Shown here piece after piece: positions 39,029 through 47,843 of a stretch of 64,000 bases of DNA. The DNA comes from Cryobacterium fucosi (GTDB lineage: Bacteria; Actinomycetota; Actinomycetes; Actinomycetales; Microbacteriaceae). The position numbers were made by a program, and so were the translations under genes. Below the pieces are notes generated by a model. It searched no databases. It saw nothing but the letters and a program-made list of their open reading frames with translations, and was not told the DNA's origin. The stretch spans positions 113,136-177,135 of the forward strand of contig NZ_SOHH01000061.1 of the NCBI RefSeq assembly GCF_004403515.1. Direction: 5' to 3'. Positions within the stretch are counted from its first letter, which is position 1. Each line of letters starts with the position of its first letter.

Positions 39029-39044
39029 GGTTTCACGTGAAACA
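39029..39044. promoter_or_regulatory. parS: parS site 1 (overlaps the parA start codon)
   Basis: GGTTTCACGTGAAACA differs from the consensus TGTTTCACGTGAAACA at one base; the inner 14 bp is perfect. The parA GTG start (39037-39039) lies in the palindrome centre, so ParB binding would cover the ribosome site region of parA in DNA. Confidence 0.92.
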
Positions 39045-39975
39045 TCCTGGCGAAAACCAGCAAGGCACCAAGACCGCCCCAGGGTTCGACGACACCACTC
39101 CCCTGGCGCGCGAGATCTCCGAACTGACGCGCCGGCGGCAGGTGATCGCGGCCGAGCAGCTGCCGAAACCCGAGCAGACCCGCGTCATCACCATCTCGAA
39201 CCAGAAGGGCGGGGTCGGCAAGACTACGACCGCGGTCAACCTCGCGGCGGCGCTCTCCAGGCAGGGTGCCCGCGTGTTGGTGATCGACCTCGACCCCCAG
39301 GGCAATGCCTCAACCGCGCTCGGCGTCGAACACCGGGCCGAGACTGCCAGTGTCTACGACGTCATCGTCAATGACATGGACCTGGCCGATGTCGTTCAGG
39401 AGAGCCCCGAGGTCGGCTCGTTGTACTGCGTGCCCGCGACCATCCATCTTGCCGGCGCCGAGATCGAGCTGGTCTCCCTCGTCGCGAGGGAGCAACGGCT
39501 CAGCCGCGCCCTCGCGGTGCACCTGAAGACGATGGACGATCCCTATGACTACGTCTTCATCGACTGCCCGCCGTCATTGGGCCTCCTCACCATCAACGCC
39601 TTCGTCGCCGCGCGCGAGGTGCTCATTCCGATTCAGTGCGAGTACTACGCCCTCGAAGGGCTCAGTCAGCTCCTCAAGAACATCGAACTCATCGAAAAGC
39701 ATCTCAACCCCGAACTGACGGTATCGACGATCCTGCTGACGATGTACGACAGCCGCACCAACCTGGCCAACCAGGTGGCGCAGGATGTGCGGGACCACTT
39801 CCCGAACCAGGTGCTGGACACCCTGATTCCCCGGTCTGTGCGCGTTTCTGAGGCTCCGAGCTACGGCCAGAGCGTCATCAGCTACGACCTGAACTCCGCA
39901 GGATCGCTCTCCTACCTCGAAGCGGCAGCGGAAATCGCCCGACGGGGCGCGCCCCAGACAGGAGAACGACAGTAA
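39037..39975 (+). CDS. parA: Chromosome partitioning ATPase ParA (Soj)
   Basis: This 312-aa ParA/MinD-type ATPase has the deviant Walker A SNQKGGVGKTTTAVNLA, Walker A' VLVIDLDPQGNAST and Walker B YVFIDCPPSLG. An N-terminal extension of about 45 residues is typical for actinobacteria. It forms DNA-bound gradients that move ParB-parS complexes. GTG 39037 follows AAAGG and sits within a parS palindrome. It overlaps parB by one base (TAATG). Confidence 0.95.
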   Translation: MKHPGENQQGTKTAPGFDDTTPLAREISELTRRRQVIAAEQLPKPEQTRVITISNQKGGVGKTTTAVNLAAALSRQGARVLVIDLDPQGNASTALGVEHRAETASVYDVIVNDMDLADVVQESPEVGSLYCVPATIHLAGAEIELVSLVAREQRLSRALAVHLKTMDDPYDYVFIDCPPSLGLLTINAFVAAREVLIPIQCEYYALEGLSQLLKNIELIEKHLNPELTVSTILLTMYDSRTNLANQVAQDVRDHFPNQVLDTLIPRSVRVSEAPSYGQSVISYDLNSAGSLSYLEAAAEIARRGAPQTGERQ

Positions 39976-40934
39976 TGGCGAAGAGAACAGGCCTCGGCCG
40001 CGGAATCGGTGCCCTGATCCCCATCCAGGACGACCCGACGCTCGCCCGCCCGGTCGACGTGTTCTTCCCGTATTCCGAGGCGCTGCGGCCGGTTGAGACG
40101 GTGGAGTCCCAGGACCTCCTGCCCGTCCCGGGGGCGCGTCTCGCTCACCTCGATCCTGCGGACATCGTCCCGAACGCGCAACAGCCCCGGAGCGTCTTCG
40201 ACGAGAGTGACCTGGCCGAGCTGGTGCACAGCATCCGCGAGGTCGGGGTTCTGCAGCCGATCGTGGTGCGACCGATCCCGGAGCTGCCGGGGAAGTATGA
40301 ACTGGTCATGGGCGAGCGCAGGCTGCGCGCCACCAAAGAGGTGGGGCTCGACTCCATCCCGGCCATCGTGCGGGAGACCGCGGATGTCGACATGCTGCGC
40401 GACGCGTTGCTGGAAAACCTGCACCGCGCTCAACTCAACCCCCTGGAGGAGGCCTCGGCCTACCAGCAGCTCCTGGCCGACTTCGGCATCACCCAGGACG
40501 AACTCGCCCTCAAGATCGGCCGGTCACGCCCTCAGATCACGAACACCATCCGACTGTTGAAGCTGCCGGAGGCGGTTCAGCTTCGCGTCGCCGCCGGTGT
40601 GCTCACGGCCGGTCACGCGCGGGCCATCCTCTCGGTTCGTGACCCCGAGGGGATGCTTCGGCTTGCCGAGAAGATCGTCAACGAGGACCTGTCCGTGCGT
40701 GCGGCGGAGACGGCGGCCACGGCCGAACCTCGCCCGACAAAGGCGAAGCCCTCCGCCGGACGCAGGCAGGGGCACCTCGACGAGATCGCTGAGCACCTCG
40801 GTGATCGCCTCGACACGCGGGTGAAGATCCATCTTGGTGCACGAAAAGGCCAGATCACGGTGGATTTTGCTACTATCGGGGACTTGAACCGCATCCTGGG
40901 CGTCATTGGCGAACCGGGTTTCGGCGCGAGCTGA
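39975..40934 (+). CDS. parB: Chromosome partitioning CTPase ParB (Spo0J)
   Basis: This 319-aa protein has the N-terminal CTP-binding ParB/Srx domain with NAQQPRSVFDE and VMGERRLRA (the GERRxRA motif), a central helix-turn-helix (LALKIGRSRPQITNTIRLLK) and a C-terminal dimer domain. It loads at parS, here the three sites at 39029, 41147 and 42218, and slides as a clamp to organise the origin. Confidence 0.95.
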   Translation: MAKRTGLGRGIGALIPIQDDPTLARPVDVFFPYSEALRPVETVESQDLLPVPGARLAHLDPADIVPNAQQPRSVFDESDLAELVHSIREVGVLQPIVVRPIPELPGKYELVMGERRLRATKEVGLDSIPAIVRETADVDMLRDALLENLHRAQLNPLEEASAYQQLLADFGITQDELALKIGRSRPQITNTIRLLKLPEAVQLRVAAGVLTAGHARAILSVRDPEGMLRLAEKIVNEDLSVRAAETAATAEPRPTKAKPSAGRRQGHLDEIAEHLGDRLDTRVKIHLGARKGQITVDFATIGDLNRILGVIGEPGFGAS

Positions 40935-41146
40935 TCGCTTTCGTCTTGTTTGGCGGTCAGGTGGCACCTGCTCGGCTTCGCTACTCCATTCCGGTGGGCA
41001 CCTGGTCGATTCCGCACGCCTTACTGCCCATCACATGCCACTGCCGCACCGCCACCCGCCAGCGCCACCGCCACTCCCCCGCTCCCCGACTCCCCCACTC
41101 CCCGTGGCCGGGGGAGGCTCACGTCGGGGGCCGTGAGCCCTGGCAT

Positions 41147-41162
41147 AGTTTCACGTGAAACA
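41147..41162. promoter_or_regulatory. parS: parS site 2
   Basis: AGTTTCACGTGAAACA has one mismatch from consensus, in the first position, with a perfect 14-bp core. It lies 213 bp after the parB stop. Confidence 0.92.
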
Positions 41163-42217
41163 TCGGTGCTGGAGGCGAGGGGTAGGGACGGTGCCAGTGC
41201 CGGGGTATTGCAGACTGAGGGAATTGGGCTTTCCCTGACAGTTGCGCCCGAGGGTCGCCGGCGCCCGTAGCATCATGATGACGCTCCGAGTGGATGGGTG
41301 AGGATTGGCTGCCCGGCGCCCTGTGGGCTTCAGGATCCATCGCAAGCCTCCATCCCGGCCGGCATTTCTTTTCGTTGAGGATCCGCGGTCCTATTCCCAG
41401 TCGGTACTGGCGGCCGCTGCTTCCTCGCTGCGCAACCGTTGCATGTCGACCTTGCCGAGGTCAAGTGTGCGGGGCGGCTGGCGCGTACGGTCGGCGGCAA
41501 TCTGGTCTGGAAGGGGATCGTCCCAGTTGTCCGGGCGGATTGGCTGAGGATGACGGCCGGCAGGCGTCGGTAACGGCTGGCGAGGATAGACAATGGAACG
41601 CTTGGGGTATCCGGGTGTTGCACGTCTCTAGGGTCAATGACCCGGGGGTCATCCACGGAGACGATGGGCTGTAGCGCACCAGGACGGGGCTGCCCCGGTG
41701 CGGCAACGACGGAAGTGCCTGGCTGCTCGGCGCCCGCAAGAGTGCGCACCCGGACTCTCGCCCTGCACCACCCTTCCCCTCATTCGCCTTCCCGGCCCTG
41801 CCGCGCACTGCAACTCGCAGCGTGAGAGGCGGGGTGGGACACGGGAGGTTAGCGTGTTGCGTCTGTGTCTGTACCGGCTGGTGGGACTCAGGTCGGCGTT
41901 GAAGTCCTCGAAGTCGCGCCTCAACACCTTCGTCGGGGAACTCAACGGCGCCCGGCCTGCGGGAAGGCGAAGTGCGTGACCGAAGAAAAAGGATCATGGC
42001 AGAATTGCGGATTCGCAGATTGTCTGTTAAATGCTCGGGAATCGGCACAATTTGTCGAGAATCAGGAGAAATACGGTCCGAATGGATTCGCGTGGCGGGG
42101 CTTAGGATCAATCCTGGTGACGTGAAAAAAGGGATTCAGTGCGGTCGAATCCGGAAATTCGGGCGAATGGTGAGACGTCGTCAAGCGCCGGCAACGTCAT
42201 CCGTCGATGACCGTCGA

Positions 42218-42233
42218 TGTTTCACGTGAAACT
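42218..42233. promoter_or_regulatory. parS: parS site 3
   Basis: TGTTTCACGTGAAACT has one mismatch from consensus, at the last base. It lies 22 bp beyond the 3' end of ddl. Confidence 0.92.
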
Positions 42234-42255
42234 AAGCAACGCGATAGTGCGGGAA

Positions 42256-43212
42256 TCAGTTTCCGGCGAGTGCTGCCTGGGCGAGGGCTTCGTAGACGGC
42301 GCCGAGGGATTGCCCCGATGCCTCAATCGATTGCGGAACGAGGCTCGTCTCCGTCAGTCCCGGAAGCACGTTGGCTTCGAGGAACCATGGCGTGCCATCC
42401 TCATCGACGATGAGGTCGATTCGGGAGATGTGTCGCAGCCCGAGAAGAGTGTGTACTGCCACGGCTGTTTCGGCGACCCGCGCGGCAACCTCTGGTGAGA
42501 TCCGGGCAGGCGCGTAGAAGAGGGTGTCGCCGGCATTGTACCTGGCCTCGAAACTGTAGACCCCGACGAGGGGAACGATCTCCACCGACGTGAGTGCCCT
42601 GGGTCCGTCACCCGTGTCGATCACGGTGACCGCGAGTTCGGTGCCGTTGACCTTCTCTTCGACGAGCGCCACGGAGGCGTAGGTATATGCGTCGACCATC
42701 GCGCGCGGCAATTCCGCCGACGTCTCGACGATGGTGACACCCTGGGCCGAGCCACCCTCGGCCGGCTTGACGACGAGTGGAGTCGGCAGTGCTGACAACA
42801 CGTGCTCCAGCACGCTCGCGGCACCGAGGTCACGGAAGGTTTCCTTGGACAGGGCGATCCAGTCAGGCGTCGGGTAGCCGGCCCGACGGACGAGTTCCTT
42901 CGCCGTCGGCTTCGACCATGCCAGTCCCGCGGGGCCGCCGCGCGAACCGACGTGGGGAATCCCGGTCGTCTCGAGTAGGGCAAGGAGAGCGCCGTCCTCA
43001 CCGGTCGCACCGTGAACCACGGGCCAGATCACGTCAGGGCGGCGATGCGTCAGGTCGGCCAGCAGCCCGGCTTGCGGGTCGAGCACGGTCACGGTGTGGC
43101 CGTGGCTGGTGAGTGCGTCCGCGACCCGGCGGCCCGAACGCAGTGAGACGTCGCGTTCGTGTGAGATGCCACCGGCGAGGACAATGATGTCGAGTTTAGC
43201 TAATTCGCTCAT
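42256..43212 (-). CDS. ddl: D-alanine--D-alanine ligase family protein
   Basis: This 318-aa ATP-grasp protein has the N-terminal VLAGGISHERDVSLRSGR, the central VVKPAEGGSAQGV, and the Mg-binding LEANVLPGLTETSLVPQ. It joins two D-Ala for peptidoglycan precursors. Being under 320 residues it is of the short DdlB type. It is convergent with parB across the parS region. Actinobacteria often have another ddl elsewhere, so this may be a second copy. Confidence 0.92.
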   Translation of the reverse strand: MSELAKLDIIVLAGGISHERDVSLRSGRRVADALTSHGHTVTVLDPQAGLLADLTHRRPDVIWPVVHGATGEDGALLALLETTGIPHVGSRGGPAGLAWSKPTAKELVRRAGYPTPDWIALSKETFRDLGAASVLEHVLSALPTPLVVKPAEGGSAQGVTIVETSAELPRAMVDAYTYASVALVEEKVNGTELAVTVIDTGDGPRALTSVEIVPLVGVYSFEARYNAGDTLFYAPARISPEVAARVAETAVAVHTLLGLRHISRIDLIVDEDGTPWFLEANVLPGLTETSLVPQSIEASGQSLGAVYEALAQAALAGN

Positions 43213-43252
43213 GATCAGGGTTTTTCCTTGTTCTGGCCGGTGCGGTGAGGGT

Positions 43253-44572
43253 CTAGGAGATGTCGGGTGGCGGCGAACTGAACCGCGATCTCTCCCGGTG
43301 TGGATTCAAGGACCCCGTTCCGGCGAAGGTGTCGAGCAGGTCGAGTTCATCGCGGATCACTGTAGCGAGGCGACGTATGCCAATTCGGATATGTTCGGGT
43401 GTCGGATAGCAGAAGGATAGGCGCATGTTCTGGCGACCGTCGCCGTCCGCGAAGAACGCCGTGCCTGGCGTGTACGCGACGAGCTCCTTGACGGCGCGCG
43501 GAAGCATGGCCTTGGAGTCGAGGCGGTCGGGGAGGGTGACCCAGACGTAGAAGCCGCCGTTGGGGTTGGTCCAGGTCAACTCGGGAAGGTATTCGTCGAG
43601 GGCGCTGAGCAGGGCCTTCTTCCGCTCGTGATACACGCCCCGGAAGGTGTTGATCTGGCCTTTCCAATCGGCGCTGGAGAGATACTCCGAGATGACAAGC
43701 TGGCTGAATGAGCTCGGGGAGAGCACGGCGGCCTCGTTGGCGAGCACGAGCTTCTCACGGATGGCGTGGGGCGCGAGCGCCCAGCCCACGCGGAACCCCG
43801 GGGCGAGGGTCTTGGAGAAGGTGCCGAGGTACACGACGCCGTCCTGTTCGAGTGAACGCATCGCATCCGGGGCCGGCTGGTCGAAGTAGAGCAGGCCGTA
43901 CGGGTTGTCTTCGAGCACGAGGATGTCATTCCGGCGGCAGATCTCGAGGATCTCGATCCGGCGGGCCCAGCTCAGGGTGACTCCGGCCGGGTTGTGGAAG
44001 TTGGGGATCGTGTACAGGAATTTGATCGTCTTGCCTTCGGCCTTGACGCCGGCTATGTGCTCACGCAGCGCGTCCGGGATGAGACCGTGCTCGTCCATGG
44101 GGACATGGTCGACCTCGGCCTGGTAGGACTTGAAGATGACCATGGCCGTGACGTAGCTGGGTCCCTCCGAGAGCACGACGTCGCCAGGGTCGAGGAAGAG
44201 TTTGCTGACGAGCTCGAGGGCGTGCTGGGAGCCGGTTGTGACGACCACGTCATCGGCGTGGGCATGGATGCCTTCCAGGGCCATCACCTCGAGGATCTGC
44301 TCCCGGAGAGCGGGAACTCCCTGACCAGAGCCATATTGCAGGGCGGTTGGGCCTTGTTCGCGCATGACCCGTCCCATCGCGTTGATCACGAGGTCCGGCG
44401 GCAGAGCGGCCACGAAGGGCATTCCTCCGGCGAGGGACACCACCTCGGGGCGGGAGGCTACGGCGAAGAGGGCCCTGACCTCGGAGGCGCGCAGCCCCGC
44501 GGCTCGCTCGGCGTAGTGGTGATACCACGGGTCGAGATTGTTGCCGGTCTGGGGTGAACCCTGTCCTGTCAC
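43253..44572 (-). CDS. PLP-dependent aminotransferase, class I/II (MocR/2-aminoadipate type)
   Basis: This 439-aa fold-type I aminotransferase has SLAGGMPFVAALP, LQYGSGQGVPALREQI, the cofactor-binding region EDNPYGLL and the PLP Lys in GTFSKTLAPGFRVGW. It resembles LysN/2-aminoadipate aminotransferases and has no helix-turn-helix domain. GTG 44572 follows GGAAG and removes a spurious Arg/Pro-rich extension. It is 40 bp upstream of ddl on the same strand. The amino donor is unknown. Confidence 0.88.
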   Translation of the reverse strand: MTGQGSPQTGNNLDPWYHHYAERAAGLRASEVRALFAVASRPEVVSLAGGMPFVAALPPDLVINAMGRVMREQGPTALQYGSGQGVPALREQILEVMALEGIHAHADDVVVTTGSQHALELVSKLFLDPGDVVLSEGPSYVTAMVIFKSYQAEVDHVPMDEHGLIPDALREHIAGVKAEGKTIKFLYTIPNFHNPAGVTLSWARRIEILEICRRNDILVLEDNPYGLLYFDQPAPDAMRSLEQDGVVYLGTFSKTLAPGFRVGWALAPHAIREKLVLANEAAVLSPSSFSQLVISEYLSSADWKGQINTFRGVYHERKKALLSALDEYLPELTWTNPNGGFYVWVTLPDRLDSKAMLPRAVKELVAYTPGTAFFADGDGRQNMRLSFCYPTPEHIRIGIRRLATVIRDELDLLDTFAGTGSLNPHRERSRFSSPPPDIS

Positions 44573-44690
44573 GTCACTTCCGTTCTGGTGTGGCTTCAAT
44601 CGTAGGCGGTGTCGCGCGGGGGCCGGTCCGCACGGCGCCTTCCGGCCAGCGTGCAGGGGCGCTCGGGCCACGTGGGACGTTTGGTACGGA

Positions 44691-44722
44691 AAGACCCGCC
44701 CGGCTGGTGCCGGGCGGGTCTT
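44691..44722 (-). terminator. Stem-loop terminator after trxA
   Basis: A perfect 14-bp stem AAGACCCGCCCGGC/GCCGGGCGGGTCTT with a TGGT loop stands 34 bp past the trxA stop. It separates trxA from the aminotransferase gene on the same strand. Confidence 0.82.
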
Positions 44723-44755
44723 CGCGTGTGCCGGCCTGAAGGCCCGGTGACTGGC

Positions 44756-45079
44756 CTAGGCCAGGTAGGAGGCCAGGTCGGCCACGAGGGCGACCTTGGG
44801 CTTGGCGCCGATGACGGTCTTGACGACCTCACCCTTCTGGAACACCTTCATCGCGGGGATGGACGTGATCTGGTACTTCGCGGCGAGGGCCGGGAAATCG
44901 TCGACGTTGAGCTTGACGATGTCGATCTTGTCGGCGTGCTCGCTCGCGATCTGGTCGAGGATCGGGCTGACGGCGCGACACGGGCCGCACCATTCGGCCC
45001 AGAAGTCGACCAGAACGGTCTTTTCGTTGTTGATGACTTCCTGGTCGAAAGTCGCGTCGGTAACGGCGCGTGCAGACAT
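44756..45079 (-). CDS. trxA: Thioredoxin
   Basis: This 107-aa protein has the redox site WCGPC (Cys31, Cys34), WAEWCGPCRAVSPILDQIA, and the cis-Pro motif TSIPAMKVF. It reduces disulfides using the reductase encoded 11 bp upstream. The trxB-trxA pairing next to murJ is conserved in actinobacteria. Confidence 0.97.
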   Translation of the reverse strand: MSARAVTDATFDQEVINNEKTVLVDFWAEWCGPCRAVSPILDQIASEHADKIDIVKLNVDDFPALAAKYQITSIPAMKVFQKGEVVKTVIGAKPKVALVADLASYLA

Positions 45080-45090
45080 GTGGTTGCTCC

Positions 45091-46065
45091 TTAGTTGGTG
45101 ACTGTTACGAGTTCGGTCTCGCCGGCGCCAGCCAGCAGGTCCGCGGGAAGGGAAGCGAGGTAGTGCTCGGCGTCGAGCGCGGCGACGGTGCCGGATGCGG
45201 CGGCCGTCACGGCCTGGCGGTAGGTCGGGTCGATGACGTCGCCCGCGGCGAAGACGCCGGTCTGGCTGGTCTTGGACGAGCGGCCGGCGACAGCGATGGT
45301 GCCCTCGGGGGTCAGGTCGAGCTGTGCGTGCACGAGGTGGGTGCGCGGGTCGTTGCCGATGGCGACGAAGACTCCGCCGACCGGGAGGCTGGTCTCCTCG
45401 CCGGATACGGTGTTGCGCAGGCGCAAGCCGTCGACGGCCTCGGCGCCGGTGATGCCGACGACCGCGGAGTTCCAGACGAATTCGATCTTCGGGTTCGCGA
45501 ACGCCCGCTCCTGCATGATCTTCGAGGCACGGAGCGTGTCCTTGCGGTGCACGACATAGACCTTGCTGGCGAACCGGGTCAGGAAGGTGGCCTCCTCCAT
45601 CGCGGAGTCACCGCCGCCGATCACGGCGATTGTCTTCTCCTTGAAGAAGAAACCGTCGCAGGTGGCACACCAGGACACGCCGCGACCGGACAGGCGCTCT
45701 TCGTCGGCGAGCCCGAGCTTGCGGTACGCGGAACCGGTGGCGAAGATCACGGCGAGGGCCTCGTGGGTCTCACCGGAACCGAGAGCGACGGTCTTGGTCG
45801 CGCCGGTGAGTTCGAGCGCCGTCACGTCGTCGTAGACGACCTCGGTGCCGAAGCGTTCGGCCTGCTCCTGCATCTTGGCCATCAACTCCGGGCCCTGGAT
45901 CCCGTCGGGGAAGCCGGGGAAGTTCTCGACCTCGGTCGTGTTCATCAGTTCACCGCCGGCCTCGACGGAGCTGGCGATCAGCAGCGGCTTCAGGTTGGCG
46001 CGTGCGGCGTAGATGGCGGCCGTGAAACCGGCCGGTCCTGAGCCGATGATGATGATTTGGCGCAC
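45091..46065 (-). CDS. trxB: Thioredoxin-disulfide reductase
   Basis: This 324-aa flavoprotein has FAD motif IIGSGPAGFTAAIYAAR at its start, the redox disulfide WCATCDG (Cys133, Cys136), the NADPH motif GGGDSAMEEA and the late FAD motif GVFAAGDVID. It passes electrons from NADPH to TrxA. The GTG at 46065 follows AAGGAG and starts directly before the FAD motif, so a longer frame to 46131 is not used. Confidence 0.96.
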   Translation of the reverse strand: MRQIIIIGSGPAGFTAAIYAARANLKPLLIASSVEAGGELMNTTEVENFPGFPDGIQGPELMAKMQEQAERFGTEVVYDDVTALELTGATKTVALGSGETHEALAVIFATGSAYRKLGLADEERLSGRGVSWCATCDGFFFKEKTIAVIGGGDSAMEEATFLTRFASKVYVVHRKDTLRASKIMQERAFANPKIEFVWNSAVVGITGAEAVDGLRLRNTVSGEETSLPVGGVFVAIGNDPRTHLVHAQLDLTPEGTIAVAGRSSKTSQTGVFAAGDVIDPTYRQAVTAAASGTVAALDAEHYLASLPADLLAGAGETELVTVTN

Positions 46066-46226
46066 GCGGGGAACTCCTTCGAATCGGGGGCACGGCAGTG
46101 GTGACTTGCCTCGCTGCCGGGTACAACACATCCTAATCGGATGCTATTCCGTAACCCCGCTGCGCCCACAGCGCGCACACAGCGGGGCGCCGGGACGGTC
46201 CCGAGCCTGCTCGGCGGGAACCGCGC

Positions 46227-47843
46227 TCAGCGTCGGAGGCGGGCGAACACCGGGGCGAGGAAGCCGCGGAGTTCGTCGCTCCGCATCAGCAGGAGCAGTC
46301 CGAAGTAGACGGCCGACATGGACGCGCCGATGAGTAGCATCGCGGCGATGGCCTGGGCCTTCCCCGACAGGGCGAAGCCGTTCTCCTGCATGCCGCCGAG
46401 AACGAAGAGCAGCGCGAGACCGAGCACGATGGGCGGCACGGCGGCCACGAGGTACCTGACCAGGCTGCGGATGATGCGCCTGCCGTCGATCCCGCCGAGC
46501 CGCCGACGCAGCAGCCAGGCCGCGAATCCGGCCTGGGCGGTCCCGGACACCGTGACCGTGAGCGCGATTCCGGCCGCGATCCACTGGCTTGGCAGAAGGG
46601 CGCAGGCGAGCACTCCGACGATGACGAGAATCACCTGGAACAGGGTGAAGACGAACGGCGTGCGGGTGTCGCCGAGTGCGTAGAAGGTGCGCTGGATGAC
46701 GAAGAGGATGCAGAAGGCGACCAGGCCGAGCACATAGGCGACGATCACGTTCCCGATACCCTGCACCTGGTCGAACCTGGAGACGAAGACCGCGGCGAAC
46801 GGGTAGGCGCAGACGGCGATCACGGCAGAGGCGAGCACGATGATCAGCGTCGTTCCGCGGATGGCGGACGAGGCATCCGTGCGCACCAGGTCGAGTTTGC
46901 CCTCAGCGGCGTGCTCGCTCATCCGGGTGAAGTATGCCGTGGCGACCGAGACGGTGATAACCGAGTGGGGCAGCATGAAGATCAGCCAGGCGGTGTTCAG
47001 CACGGCGACGGACGCATCCGTGTCACCGGCCAGCGTGACGACCCGCGTCTCGACGATGCCGGCGAGCGTGGTGAGCAGCAGCATCCCGAAGGTCCAGCTC
47101 GCCATCTTGCCGGCCGCGCCGAGGCCGACCCCGCGGAAGTGGAAGTCGGGTCGGAAGCGCAGCCCGATCCGGTGCCAAAAGTAGAACAGCACGACTGCTT
47201 GCAGCACGACGCCAAGGGTGGCGCTTCCCGCCAGCACGGCGATCATGGCCGGGGTGAACGTGCCCGCCGCGCGTGCGCCGTCGGGGTCGGCGCCGTAAAG
47301 CGCGGCGAAGACGACCAGGCCGGCGATCGCGACGACGTTGTTGAGCACGGGGACCCAGGTGAACGGGCCGAAGGATCTGCGGGCGTTGAGCACTTCGCCG
47401 AGCACCGTGTACAGGCCGTAGAAGAAGATCTGCGGCAGGCACCAGAACGCGAAGGCTGTCGCCAGGGCCAGCGGACCAGGCTTGAGGTTTGAGCCGTAGA
47501 TCAGCGTCAGCACCGGGGCGAGCGCCGTGGCGACGAGGGTGGTGACGCCCACGATGACGAGGGCGAGGGTGACGAGTTTGTTGATGTAGGCGGTGCCGCC
47601 GTCGTCGTGCAGGCTGGCCCGCACGATCTGGGGTACCAGCACAGCGGTGAGCACGCCGCCGGCGACGATGACGTAGACGGTATTCGGCAACTGGTTGGCG
47701 ACGGCGAACGCGTTGGTGCTCTGGCCGACCTGGCCGATCACACCGGCGAGCACGATCAGTTTGATGAAACCGAGGATGCGGGACACGATCGTGCCGGAGG
47801 CCAGGAAGGCGCTCGCACGACCGATGCTGCCGGTCTTAGGCAT
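46227..47843 (-). CDS. murJ: Lipid II flippase MurJ (MviN)
   Basis: This 538-aa protein has about 14 transmembrane helices in the MOP-superfamily fold, with conserved N-terminal FLASGTIVSRILGFIKLIVL. MurJ moves lipid II across the membrane for peptidoglycan synthesis. In mycobacteria it carries a C-terminal pseudokinase that binds FhaA; here the protein ends soon after the last helices (LRGFLAPVFARLRR), so that module is absent. It overlaps the DUF6049 gene by 8 bp. Confidence 0.94.
   Translation of the reverse strand: MPKTGSIGRASAFLASGTIVSRILGFIKLIVLAGVIGQVGQSTNAFAVANQLPNTVYVIVAGGVLTAVLVPQIVRASLHDDGGTAYINKLVTLALVIVGVTTLVATALAPVLTLIYGSNLKPGPLALATAFAFWCLPQIFFYGLYTVLGEVLNARRSFGPFTWVPVLNNVVAIAGLVVFAALYGADPDGARAAGTFTPAMIAVLAGSATLGVVLQAVVLFYFWHRIGLRFRPDFHFRGVGLGAAGKMASWTFGMLLLTTLAGIVETRVVTLAGDTDASVAVLNTAWLIFMLPHSVITVSVATAYFTRMSEHAAEGKLDLVRTDASSAIRGTTLIIVLASAVIAVCAYPFAAVFVSRFDQVQGIGNVIVAYVLGLVAFCILFVIQRTFYALGDTRTPFVFTLFQVILVIVGVLACALLPSQWIAAGIALTVTVSGTAQAGFAAWLLRRRLGGIDGRRIIRSLVRYLVAAVPPIVLGLALLFVLGGMQENGFALSGKAQAIAAMLLIGASMSAVYFGLLLLMRSDELRGFLAPVFARLRR

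Larger units (their letters stand above)
40935..42255. other. 1.3-kb non-coding stretch with two parS sites
   Basis: No convincing gene was found on either strand: open frames are short, mutually overlapping and of random composition. The left part (41040-41110) is strongly pyrimidine-rich on the plus strand, and the right part (about 41970-42215) is lower in GC than the surroundings. It contains parS sites 2 and 3 and the end of ddl. It may be a kept centromere region or a decayed gene. Confidence 0.6.

Noticed and set aside
41294..42125. Several overlapping short open frames after parB
   Set aside because: They overlap on both strands, have random-looking composition and lack ribosome sites or domains.
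42256..43212. Vancomycin-type D-Ala-D-Lac ligase
   Set aside because: No vanH or vanX neighbours, and the gene stands alone in a core-chromosome setting; a plain D-Ala-D-Ala ligase is simpler.
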